From the NCBI RefSeq assembly GCF_022489065.1, contig NZ_JAKVTW010000002.1, positions 62,001 to 126,000 of the forward strand: 64,000 bases of DNA. The letters are read 5' to 3'. The stretch is from Vreelandella neptunia. Its GTDB lineage: Bacteria > Pseudomonadota > Gammaproteobacteria > Pseudomonadales > Halomonadaceae. A program made the translations under genes and the position numbers. This document shows, in pieces, positions 56,064 through 64,000 of this stretch (within the stretch, counting starts at the first letter, position 1; every line of letters starts with the position of its first letter). The notes under the pieces are model-generated. The model worked only from the letters and a program-made list of their open reading frames with translations. It had not been told where the DNA came from and did not search any database.

Positions 56064-56080
56064 GCGTTATAAGGAGCGTG

Positions 56081-56470
56081 TTAGCGGCCAGAATCTGGCC
56101 ACTCTATTGCACCCTCTTTGCCGTCGGGAAATACCTGCCAGAAACGGTCAGGGTCATCGCCGGGATGCCAGCCGCCTAACGAACAACGCACCTCGGTCTG
56201 AAGGGCTTCCGCTGCTTGCTGGGCGCAATCCTGGTCCGTTATCCAAGGAGTGTGATTACTATCAAACCATAGGCTGGCAAAGCCATCGGCGGCCTTGTCT
56301 ACCAGCAATACCGGCACGCAGTCACCCTGGTATTGGCCTCGGGTTTTCCATTGCCCTTTACCAGCGGGGCTAAGCGGGGGCGCTATTAGTGTGTTTTTTA
56401 GCCACTCATTGAGGGCATCAAGCGAGACGCTGGCCAAGTAAATCTCAATATCGGGATAACGCTCCATCAT
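56081..56470 (-). CDS. Uncharacterised protein coupled to dapE
   Basis: The 129-residue soluble product ([60 protein letters not shown]) has no motif I recognise. Its start overlaps the dapE stop (ATGA), so it is co-translated with DAP synthesis. Similar small genes after dapE occur in Pseudomonas from memory, also without a function. Confidence 0.8.
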   Translation of the reverse strand: MMERYPDIEIYLASVSLDALNEWLKNTLIAPPLSPAGKGQWKTRGQYQGDCVPVLLVDKAADGFASLWFDSNHTPWITDQDCAQQAAEALQTEVRCSLGGWHPGDDPDRFWQVFPDGKEGAIEWPDSGR

Positions 56471-57639
56471 ACGTTTACCTCGCCGGGTGTGAATAACGCT
56501 TGCAGCGTCGCTTCATAAATCCGGCTTAAGTCGTCCAGGTCGCTTGCGCGAACGCGCTCATTGACCTTATGGATGGTGTCGTTGAGAGGGCCTAGTTCAA
56601 CTACCTGGGCGCCCAGTGTGGCAATAAAGCGGCCATCCGAGGTGCCGCCGCTGGTAGAGAGCGTCGGGCGCTCGCCGGTAACCGCTTGAACGCCTTTAAT
56701 GGCGGCATCAACAAGCGCGCCTTCCGCGGTCAAAAACGGCTCACCGTTGAGCGTCCAATCTACCTGATACTCCAATTCATGCCGGTCTAAAATGGCCTCC
56801 GTGCGCGCTTTGAGCTCATCAGAGGTCACCTCGGTGGAGAAACGAAAGTTAAACACCACTTCCACATCGCCAGGAATCACGTTGGTGGCGCCCGTTCCCG
56901 CGCGTAGATTGGAAATCTGAAAGCTGGTGGCCGGGAAAAAGTCGTTGCCCGCGTCCCAGTGCTCGTTGACTAGCGCATCCAGCGCTGGCATCGCCTGATG
57001 AATGGGGTTGCGGGCTAAGTGCGGGTAGGCCACGTGGCCCTGCACGCCCTTAATATGCAGGGTAGCCCCCAGCGAGCCGCGGCGTCCGTTTTTGATCACA
57101 TCGCCTAGGCGCGTGGTCGAAGATGGCTCGCCGACAATGCAGTAGTCGAGACGCTCATTGCGCTCGCGCAGATGCTCCACCACCGCGCGAGTGCCGTCCA
57201 CCGCAGGGCCCTCTTCATCGGAGGTAATAAGAAAGGCGATGCGCCCATCATGCTCTGGGTGATTAGCCACAAAGCGCTCAACGGCAGTCAGCATTGATGC
57301 CAGACTACCTTTCATATCCGCAGCGCCGCGTCCGCACAGCATGCCCTCATCATCAATGCAGGGCTCGAACGGTGGGTACTGCCAGTTGGTATAGGGGCCG
57401 CTGGGCACTACGTCGGTGTGGCCAGCAAAGGCCACCACGGGGCCATGATGGCCACGTATGGCCCAAAAATTCTTCACATCGCCAAACGGCAGTCGCTCAA
57501 TATGAAAGTCGAGCGCTGTTAAGCGCTCGATCATGAGTTCCTGGCAGCCTTCGTCGTCCGGCGTTACCGAGGCCCGGCTGAGCAGCTCAAAGGCGAGCGT
57601 GAGCGTTGGCGATAGCTCTTCAGGCTCAGTTGTGCGCAT
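56467..57639 (-). CDS. dapE: Succinyl-diaminopimelate desuccinylase
   Basis: DapE removes succinate from N-succinyl-LL-DAP in lysine and peptidoglycan synthesis. The 390-residue M20 metallohydrolase has [12 protein letters not shown] (metal His and Asp), [26 protein letters not shown] (catalytic Glu pair), [11 protein letters not shown] and [10 protein letters not shown]. Its start overlaps the end of dapD by 14 bases, linking the genes. Confidence 0.96.
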   Translation of the reverse strand: MRTTEPEELSPTLTLAFELLSRASVTPDDEGCQELMIERLTALDFHIERLPFGDVKNFWAIRGHHGPVVAFAGHTDVVPSGPYTNWQYPPFEPCIDDEGMLCGRGAADMKGSLASMLTAVERFVANHPEHDGRIAFLITSDEEGPAVDGTRAVVEHLRERNERLDYCIVGEPSSTTRLGDVIKNGRRGSLGATLHIKGVQGHVAYPHLARNPIHQAMPALDALVNEHWDAGNDFFPATSFQISNLRAGTGATNVIPGDVEVVFNFRFSTEVTSDELKARTEAILDRHELEYQVDWTLNGEPFLTAEGALVDAAIKGVQAVTGERPTLSTSGGTSDGRFIATLGAQVVELGPLNDTIHKVNERVRASDLDDLSRIYEATLQALFTPGEVNV

Positions 57640-58651
57640 GCAGCGCCTCGTTCAGGGCGATAGCGCTTTTATTGGTCAAGCACTCAATGCGGCCATTCTG
57701 GGAATTGCGGCGCCACAGCTGATCGTCTTGGCCGGCCAGCTCGCGGGCGGCGACTGTGTTCACTTCCTGGCCTTGATCGTCGAGCAGGGTCACTTTGGAG
57801 CCAGCGGTGATATAAAGCCCTGCTTCTACCGTGCAGCGGTCACCCAGCGGAATGCCGATACCCGCGTTGGCGCCGATCAAGCAACCTTCACCCACTTTAA
57901 TAACGATATTGCCACCCCCGGAGAGCGTGCCCATGGTTGAACAGCCACCGCCCAAGTCGGAGCCTTTGCCAACCATCACACCCGCCGAGATGCGGCCTTC
58001 AATCATGCCGGGGCCTTCAGCACCCGCATTGAAGTTGACGAAGCCTTCGTGCATCACGGTCGTCCCTTCGCCCAGGTAAGCGCCTAGACGTACCCGTGCT
58101 GTGTCAGCAATACGGATGCCGGTAGGTACCACGTAGTCGGTCATCTTGGGGAATTTGTCGACGCAGTCCACGGAGAGTGCGCGGCCCGCCATACGCGCTT
58201 TCAGCCGGCGTGCGGGTAGCTCTTCAATATCGATCGCGCCTTCGTTGGTCCAGGCAATATTGCGCAGTAGGCCAAACATGCCAGTAAGGTCGAGGCCGTG
58301 GGGCTTGACCAGTCGGTGCGACAGCAGGTGCAGTTTTAAGTACACCTCTGGCGCGGTTTGCGGTGGCTGGTCGGTGTCCAGAAACATGGCAACCAGCGGG
58401 CGTTGGCTAGCGGAAAGTGCTTCAGCAAGCTCTGCCTGGGTAGAGTGCCCCGCAGCTTCTAACGCTTTGGCCAGGCGTGTGCAGTCTTCCGGCAAAAAGC
58501 TAATCGCGGCGTTGCCTTGGGGGGCGTCCAGGGCCTGTTGGGCAGCTTCCACTAGGCTTGCTGGTGGGTTGAGCAGCGGGGCTGGATAATAGATTTCCAA
58601 CCAGTCGCCCTGAGTGTTTTGGGTGCCGATTCCAAGTGCAAAGCTCAGCAT
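57626..58651 (-). CDS. dapD: Tetrahydrodipicolinate N-succinyltransferase
   Basis: DapD succinylates tetrahydrodipicolinate. The 341-residue product is of the long Pseudomonas type with a left-handed beta-helix ([76 protein letters not shown]). It overlaps dapE. dapC, the aminotransferase that acts between them, is two genes upstream. Confidence 0.96.
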   Translation of the reverse strand: MLSFALGIGTQNTQGDWLEIYYPAPLLNPPASLVEAAQQALDAPQGNAAISFLPEDCTRLAKALEAAGHSTQAELAEALSASQRPLVAMFLDTDQPPQTAPEVYLKLHLLSHRLVKPHGLDLTGMFGLLRNIAWTNEGAIDIEELPARRLKARMAGRALSVDCVDKFPKMTDYVVPTGIRIADTARVRLGAYLGEGTTVMHEGFVNFNAGAEGPGMIEGRISAGVMVGKGSDLGGGCSTMGTLSGGGNIVIKVGEGCLIGANAGIGIPLGDRCTVEAGLYITAGSKVTLLDDQGQEVNTVAARELAGQDDQLWRRNSQNGRIECLTNKSAIALNEALHAHN

Positions 58652-58713
58652 AAGAGGGTGTCCTGTGGTGATAGGTTCTAGATAAAAGCGATAAAGAAAG
58701 AGGGAGTAATAGT

Positions 58714-59058
58714 CTACCCGCTCAGTTTGTCGTAATCGCCATCTCGATAGCCGACTAAAATGGTTGATTCGCTGACTTCCAGCAGTGGTCGCTTAAGCAG
58801 CGTGGGGTGCTTCATCAGCAGTTGGCGGGCCGAGTTGGCGTCGTAATCTTTTTCGCCATCAGAAAGCTCGCGCCAGGTTTTGCTGCGTTTGTTAATGACC
58901 TCCACCAGCGGCACGCGATTTAAAATATGCTCCAACAGCGCAGCAGAGAGACCATCTTTGCGCAGATCGTGGGTTTTATACAGCAGCGCTTTCTCATCCA
59001 ATGCTTTACGCGCTTTGCGGCAGGTATCGCAGGTATCGATGATATACAGCGTCAGCAT
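58714..59058 (-). CDS. ArsC/Spx-family protein (YffB-like)
   Basis: The 114-residue thioredoxin-fold product has CDTC (IDTCDTCRKARKALDEK) near the start and RQLLMKHPTLLKRPLLEVSESTILVGYRDGDY, as in E. coli YffB, which lies next to dapE there. The family may reduce glutathione-linked substrates; true arsenate reductase activity is doubtful. It sits between dapC and dapD. Confidence 0.9.
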   Translation of the reverse strand: MLTLYIIDTCDTCRKARKALDEKALLYKTHDLRKDGLSAALLEHILNRVPLVEVINKRSKTWRELSDGEKDYDANSARQLLMKHPTLLKRPLLEVSESTILVGYRDGDYDKLSG

Positions 59059-59084
59059 ACGACCTCCATGGAGTGTTGGTTAAG

Positions 59085-60281
59085 TTAACCGCGCTCGACG
59101 AGATGACGGATTCGCTGGGCGGCTTCAAGGGTGGGTGCTAATTCAGCCACTAACGCTAGACGCAAACGCCCAGCGCCGGGGTTAACGCCATTTTTACCCG
59201 TGCGGCCCATTAGGCTGCCGGGCAGTACGCTAACGTGCTGCTCGGCAAACAGTCTCTGCATGAAGGCGATATCGTCGCCACCCGGCACTGCAGGCCACAA
59301 GTAGAAACTCGCCTCAGGGTTGGGAAAATCCATAACGGGGGCAAGCACATCGGTGACCGCACTGAATTTTTCCCGATAGGCGTCGCGATTGGCGCGCACA
59401 TGCTGCTCATCCTGCCAGGCAGCGATAGAAGCGTGCTGCAGTGGTAGCGACATGGCGCAGCCGTGGTAGGTGCGGTAGCGCTTAAACGGCGTCAGCAGGC
59501 TTGCATCGCCCGCCACAAAGCCAGAGCGCAGCCCCGGAAGGTTGGAGCGCTTGGAAAGCGAGTGAAACACCACGCAACGGCGGTAGTCGTCGCGGCCCAG
59601 CTCGGCGCAGGCTTGCAGCAGCCCAGGTGGTGGGGCTGTTTCGTTGAGGTAGAGCTCCGAGTAGCACTCGTCCGAGGCGATAATGAAGTCATGTTCGTCA
59701 GCAAGCGCAATCAGTTGCTTAAACTCATCAAGGGGTGTGACCGCGCCGGTGGGGTTGCCTGGAGAGCAGATAAAGACGATTTGCACATCGCGCCACGTCG
59801 CACTGGGCACGGCGCTAAAGTCGGGACGAAAATCGTTTTCCGCAGTGCAATCTAAATAGAGCGGCTGTCCGCCTGCCAGCAGCGTCGCGCCTTCATAAAT
59901 CTGATAAAACGGATTGGGTACCGCGACTTTCGCCGGCCGAGTCCGATCCAGAGCTGCCTGTACAAAGGCGAAAATCGCTTCCCGAGTGCCGTTGACCGGC
60001 ACCACGTGGCGTTCGCTGTCGAGGTCGCGCAGTTGGAAGCGTTGGCTTGCCCAGCTGGCGATGGTTTGGCGCAGCGCGGGCAGGCCATTGGTCGCCGGGT
60101 AGCGGGCCATTTCCAATTGGTGCGCTACTAAGGCCTCAAGCGCCGCAGGGTAGGGCGCGTGCTGGGGCTCGCCAATAGTCAGCGGAATGTGGGTGAGCTC
60201 CGAGGGTGGTGTGAGCTCTGCCTTTAGCGCGGCCAGCTTTTCAAACGGGTAGGGATGCAGGGCGTCAAGGTCGGCGTTCAT
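59085..60281 (-). CDS. dapC: Succinyldiaminopimelate transaminase
   Basis: DapC transfers an amino group to N-succinyl-2-amino-6-ketopimelate. The 398-residue class I/II aminotransferase has FICSPGNPTGAVTPLDEF, SDECYSELY (PLP contacts) and the PLP lysine in FHSLSKRSNLPGLRSGFVAGD. With dapD and dapE it completes the succinylase branch. Confidence 0.93.
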   Translation of the reverse strand: MNADLDALHPYPFEKLAALKAELTPPSELTHIPLTIGEPQHAPYPAALEALVAHQLEMARYPATNGLPALRQTIASWASQRFQLRDLDSERHVVPVNGTREAIFAFVQAALDRTRPAKVAVPNPFYQIYEGATLLAGGQPLYLDCTAENDFRPDFSAVPSATWRDVQIVFICSPGNPTGAVTPLDEFKQLIALADEHDFIIASDECYSELYLNETAPPPGLLQACAELGRDDYRRCVVFHSLSKRSNLPGLRSGFVAGDASLLTPFKRYRTYHGCAMSLPLQHASIAAWQDEQHVRANRDAYREKFSAVTDVLAPVMDFPNPEASFYLWPAVPGGDDIAFMQRLFAEQHVSVLPGSLMGRTGKNGVNPGAGRLRLALVAELAPTLEAAQRIRHLVERG

Positions 60282-60370
60282 GATGTGTCCGTTGATGGCT
60301 GGCGGCGGAAACCGTCGATTATAGGCAAGCCCCGGTGTAGGCTCAAACCTAACCGAGACTGTGGAAAGGC

Positions 60371-63046
60371 TTAAACCCCCAATACCTCTATCAAGCGTTC
60401 ACGCAGCTGCTGTTGACGCTCGGGGTCGGTCAGCGGTTCGCCTGCCTTGGTAGTGATGAAAAAGACGTCTTCTACCCGCTCGCCGAGGGTGGCGATCTTT
60501 GCTGCTGAAAGCGAGATATCCTGCTCCATGAAGATACGCCCGACCCGGGCCAGCAGGCCGGGGCGGTCGGGGGCCGTTAGCTCCAGCAGCGTGCGCTCAT
60601 TGGCCGGATCCTGCTCAATCAGCACTTCCGTGGGCACCTTGAAGTGCTTGAGCTGTCGCGGCGTATGGCGCGTAACGATATTCGGGTAGTCGTCCGGGTC
60701 ATCAAGCTCTTCGACCAAGTGCTGGCGCATCTCTTCAATGTGGCCCGGGTCACGTATAGGCTGGCCGTGGCTGTCGAGCACAATAAAGGTGTTGAGCGTC
60801 CAGTCGTTGTGGGAAGTGGCGATGCGAGCATCGTGGATAGAAAGGCCCAACTGCTCCATGGCGGCCGCCGTTGCAGCGAAAAGATCATCCACCGAGCGGG
60901 TATGGATAAATACCTTGGTGCCGCCTTCGGCCATGTCGGCGGTGGGGGCACTGATCAGTACCAGGGGCAGTGGCGACTGGTTGTGTTTGAGTATGCCCTG
61001 GGTCTGCCAGACGATTTCACTGGGGGCGTACTGGAGAAAGTAGTCTTCTCCCAATGACTCCCAGAGATGGTCAATCTGCTCCCTGTTGACGCCAATGGTT
61101 TGCAGTAGAGAGCGAGCTTCCGTACGCGTTTCGCGCACCCAGTCGTCACGGTCGGGCGGATTATTCAAGCCGCGGCGCAATGCACGTTTGGTCTCGGCAT
61201 GCAGCTGGCGCAGCAGCGATGCCCGCCAGCCGTTCCATAGGGTTGGATTGGTCGCGTTGATATCGGCGACGGTGAGCACGTAAAGGTAGTCCAGGCGGGT
61301 TTCATTGCGCACGACCAGGGCGAAGTCACGAATCACGTCGGGGTCGCTGATATCGCGCTTTTGTGCTGTCATCGACATCAGCAGATGGTGCTCCACCAGC
61401 CAACTGACCAGGTTGGTGTCGTGGGGCGAGATATGGTGGCGGTGGCAAAACTGTTCAACGTCCCGGGCGCCGATTTCCGAGTGGTCACCGCCGCGGCCCT
61501 TGCCAATATCGTGAAACAGCCCCGCCATCCACAGCAGATCCAGCTTGGGTAACTGTTGCATCAGCGCTGCCGCCACTGGGAAGTCGCCTTTAGCTTCTGG
61601 TTTGCGGAACCCGTGTAGAAACTTAAGCAGCCGCAGGGTGTGGGCATCGACGGTATAGATGTGGAACAGATCGTGCTGCATCAATCCTACGGCGCGGCCA
61701 AACTCGGGCAGGTATTTGCCCAGAATGCCGTAGCGATTCATGCGCCTCAGCTGGCGCGGTACGTTGCCAGGGGCGCGCATAATGGCCATGAACAACCGCT
61801 GGTGGCGTGGGTCTTCCCGATAGTGATCGTCAATCTGATGGCGGTGGTCACGAATCAGTCGGATGGTGTCGGCGCGTACCCCTTCAATTTCGGGATGCTT
61901 GGCCATCAACAGAAATAGCTCCAGCATCGCTGCCGGTCGCTCGCGGAACAGGTTGCGCGAGCGCACTTGAATATAGCCGCCCTTGGTTTCAAAGCGCTCG
62001 TTCAATTTAACGGTGGTCAGCGCCTCTTTGCCGCGCAGAATCACTTCATCGAAATGCTGCAGCAGCATATCGTTAAGGCCCGCGAGCGCGGTGACGTGGC
62101 GGTAGTAGCGCTTCATGAACTGCTCAACCGCGAGGCGCTCAGGCGTATCGCGGAAGCCAAACATTTCGGCAATGGTGCGCTGATGATCAAACAGTAGGCG
62201 GTCTTCGGCGCGGTCGGTGAGCATATGCAGGGCATAGCGTACCTGCCATAAAAACGCCTGCCCCTGGCTTAAAATGCGCAGTTCGGCGTCGTTCATAAAG
62301 CCGTTGGCGACGATGTCGGTGTACTGCTCGGTGCCGAAGTGACGCTTGGCGACCCAACCAATCATCTGGATATCGCGCAGACCGCCGGGGGAGCTTTTAA
62401 GATTCGGCTCCAGGTGATACTCGGAGTTGTTGTAACGGTAGTGGCGGGCGATCTGCTCCTGCCACTTGGCCTCAAAGAAGCGGTCGGCAGGCCAGATGTG
62501 CGCGGCGCTGAGACGCTCGCGCATCGCTTCGCGCAGCGTCTCCGGCCCTGCAATCAGGCGAGATTCGAGCAGGTTGGTGATCACCGTCACATCTGCTTCA
62601 GCTTCCCGTTCGCAGTCGTTGAGCGAACGCACGCTGTGGCCAATCTCTAAGCCAATATCCCATAAAAAAGTAATAAAGGCGGTCAGTGGCTCACGATAAG
62701 CGGTGTCGTCATCCTGCTCCAATAGCAGCAGCAGATCGATATCCGAGTGAGGGTGTAATTCACCACGGCCGTAGCCGCCCACCGCCACCAGTGCGATGCC
62801 GTCATCGGGCCATTCGTGCTGCGCCCAGGCAATGGCCAATAGCTGATCCAGGTACCAGGCGCGACCACGCACGAGATCGCGAATATCCGCTCCGGCGCGA
62901 AACTGATCGTCCAGTCGCGCCTGTAACTCGCGCAGGGCGGCTTTAAAGGGGGCCACCGGGGAGCGCGAACCGGCAAGCTCAGCGCGAAAAGCGTCCAAAT
63001 CGTAAAGCGAGGTGTCCGGCTCAAACCGGTAGTGGTGAAGGAGCAT
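60371..63046 (-). CDS. glnD: PII uridylyltransferase/uridylyl-removing enzyme GlnD
   Basis: GlnD senses glutamine and modifies PII proteins to set nitrogen assimilation. The 891-residue product has the nucleotidyltransferase motif VGGYGRGELHPHSDIDLLLL, the HD domain LFHDIGKGRGGDHSEIGARD for removal, and two C-terminal ACT domains (GGTKVFIHTRSVDDLFAATA and TAPDRPGLLARVGRIFMEQD). It overlaps the map stop by one base (TGATG). Confidence 0.97.
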   Translation of the reverse strand: MLLHHYRFEPDTSLYDLDAFRAELAGSRSPVAPFKAALRELQARLDDQFRAGADIRDLVRGRAWYLDQLLAIAWAQHEWPDDGIALVAVGGYGRGELHPHSDIDLLLLLEQDDDTAYREPLTAFITFLWDIGLEIGHSVRSLNDCEREAEADVTVITNLLESRLIAGPETLREAMRERLSAAHIWPADRFFEAKWQEQIARHYRYNNSEYHLEPNLKSSPGGLRDIQMIGWVAKRHFGTEQYTDIVANGFMNDAELRILSQGQAFLWQVRYALHMLTDRAEDRLLFDHQRTIAEMFGFRDTPERLAVEQFMKRYYRHVTALAGLNDMLLQHFDEVILRGKEALTTVKLNERFETKGGYIQVRSRNLFRERPAAMLELFLLMAKHPEIEGVRADTIRLIRDHRHQIDDHYREDPRHQRLFMAIMRAPGNVPRQLRRMNRYGILGKYLPEFGRAVGLMQHDLFHIYTVDAHTLRLLKFLHGFRKPEAKGDFPVAAALMQQLPKLDLLWMAGLFHDIGKGRGGDHSEIGARDVEQFCHRHHISPHDTNLVSWLVEHHLLMSMTAQKRDISDPDVIRDFALVVRNETRLDYLYVLTVADINATNPTLWNGWRASLLRQLHAETKRALRRGLNNPPDRDDWVRETRTEARSLLQTIGVNREQIDHLWESLGEDYFLQYAPSEIVWQTQGILKHNQSPLPLVLISAPTADMAEGGTKVFIHTRSVDDLFAATAAAMEQLGLSIHDARIATSHNDWTLNTFIVLDSHGQPIRDPGHIEEMRQHLVEELDDPDDYPNIVTRHTPRQLKHFKVPTEVLIEQDPANERTLLELTAPDRPGLLARVGRIFMEQDISLSAAKIATLGERVEDVFFITTKAGEPLTDPERQQQLRERLIEVLGV

Positions 63047-63837
63047 CAGTTGGGCAAAAAACTGAAGTCTTCATCGCTGCGCGCTGTCAGCACTTCAACG
63101 CCAGTCTCGGTGACCAGCAGCGTATGTTCCCACTGGGCGGAAAGCGAGCGGTCTTTGGTGACGGCAGTCCAACCATCGCGCAGTACTTTGGTTTTATAGC
63201 CGCCCACGTTAATCATCGGTTCGATGGTGAAGCACATGCCTGCTGCGAGCTTAATGTCGGCATCCGGCGCGTAGCCATCGTAGTGTAGAAACTGAGGTTC
63301 CTCGTGAAACTCGGCGCCAATGCCATGGCCGCAGAAGTCTCGAACCACGGAGTAGCCGTGCTCTTCGGCGTGCTTTTGGATCACCCGGGCGAGTTCAGAC
63401 AGGCGCACGCCAGGCTTCACCAGCTCGATGCTTTTATACAGGCACTCTTGGGTGATGCGGCACAGACGTTCGCCCTGAATCGTCTCTCCTACCACGAACA
63501 TGACACTGGAGTCGCCGTGGTAGCCCGCAGTCGTCTTAACGGTGATATCCAAATTCATGATATCGCCTTTTTTAAGCAACTTTTCATCGTCGGGGATGCC
63601 ATGGCACACCACATGGTTAAGTGAGGTGCAGGTCGCTTTGGGAAAGCCATGGTAATTCAGTGGCGCCGGGGTTGAGCCCAGCTCATTAACAATATAGTCG
63701 TGGCAGAGCCGGTCAATTTCACCCGTGCTGATCCCCGCCTGCACATGAGGAGTGATCATTTCGATGACGCTAGCCGCTTGGCGCCCGGCTTCGCGCATGT
63801 GTTCGATTTCAGAAGGCGTCTTGATAGGAACGTTCAT
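63046..63837 (-). CDS. map: Methionine aminopeptidase type I
   Basis: MAP removes N-terminal Met from new proteins. The 263-residue product has VCHGIPDDEKLLKKGDIMNL, the metal ligands in DITVKTTAGYHGDSSVMF, CGHGIGAEFHEEPQFLHY (His), TIEPMIN and QWEHTLLVT. The ATG at 63837 gives the standard start NVPIKTPSEIEHMREAG; longer frames run into the upstream promoter. It is divergent from a gene beyond the edge, probably rpsB. Confidence 0.97.
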   Translation of the reverse strand: MNVPIKTPSEIEHMREAGRQAASVIEMITPHVQAGISTGEIDRLCHDYIVNELGSTPAPLNYHGFPKATCTSLNHVVCHGIPDDEKLLKKGDIMNLDITVKTTAGYHGDSSVMFVVGETIQGERLCRITQECLYKSIELVKPGVRLSELARVIQKHAEEHGYSVVRDFCGHGIGAEFHEEPQFLHYDGYAPDADIKLAAGMCFTIEPMINVGGYKTKVLRDGWTAVTKDRSLSAQWEHTLLVTETGVEVLTARSDEDFSFLPN

Positions 63838-63906
63838 GAATGCTCGATATGGATGCAGAATGGAAAATTGAATGGCGCAATTTAAGACCGTCAAACGGGG
63901 TGCGAC

Positions 63907-63935
63907 TTCATCTTGGCAATGATCTATGGTATAAA
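63907..63935 (+). promoter_or_regulatory. Candidate promoter reading out of the window (probably rpsB)
   Basis: TATAAA (63930-63935) lies 17 bases after TTCATC (63907-63912). In gammaproteobacteria map is usually divergent from rpsB, so this is probably the rpsB promoter and its leader to 64000. Confidence 0.45.
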
Positions 63936-64000
63936 GCCGCGCGCTTTCCTGCAATCGTGATTCCGAGCTTCTTTGTTGGCTGGGGAGCACGCTGAAGGGC

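Overview
The window looks like chromosomal DNA of a gammaproteobacterium of the Halomonadaceae, most likely Halomonas or a close relative. The gene order resembles that of Pseudomonas and other gammaproteobacteria (yfjD/corB-ypjD-ffh-rpsP-rimM-trmD-rplS-xerD-dsbC-hom-thrC-recJ-prfB-lysS; ftsY-ftsE-ftsX-rpoH; radC-rpmB-rpmG-mutM; map-glnD-dapC-dapD-dapE). A PHB-type acetoacetyl-CoA reductase, the fairly high GC content and many acidic proteins fit Halomonas. The assignment rests on gene content and order; no rRNA gene is present.

Positions 1-1552 are the edge of a mobile element. A tyrosine integrase runs off the left end on the minus strand. A small excisionase-like protein overlaps its start, and a divergent AT-rich HTH regulator follows. 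The 3' end of an initiator tRNA-fMet gene (1476-1552) is the probable attachment site.

From 1.8 to 16.5 kb lie phaB, a giant DUF349 protein, minCDE, sbcB, an M16 protease coupled to a degenerate SRAP protein, a TetR-plsC pair, a CorB/HlyC-type membrane protein and ypjD. From 16.9 to 28 kb lie the ffh and rpsP-rimM-trmD-rplS translation and secretion genes, then xerD, dsbC, the threonine genes hom-thrC, recJ and a YitT protein.

From 28 to 31.1 kb, on the minus strand, is a compact metal-export operon: a MerR regulator, a CopA-type ATPase and an unlisted 23-residue membrane micro-ORF, all joined by ATGA overlaps. A ZntR-like promoter with a perfect dyad drives it. From 31.3 to 44.5 kb come a FadL porin, prfB with its programmed +1 frameshift, lysS, an MFS pump, bolA, a probable diverged holD followed by rimI, zapB, rsmD, ftsY-ftsE-ftsX and rpoH.

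From 44.6 to 64 kb lie slmA, argB, algC, dut, coaBC, radC, rpmB-rpmG, mutM, rlmI, a thioesterase, alanine dehydrogenase, slyX, a membrane-anchored cold-shock-domain protein, and the lysine/DAP genes dapE, dapD and dapC with an ArsC-like protein, then glnD and map.

Most of the window is ordinary core genome. The less ordinary signals are the coupled micro-ORF after copA, an SRAP protein in which all four known catalytic positions are changed, an 18-bp tandem repeat inside rimI, a probable diverged HolD, the membrane-tethered cold-shock protein, and the initiator tRNA with a U1-U72 mismatch beside an integrase. No CRISPR array, insertion sequence or rRNA operon was seen.
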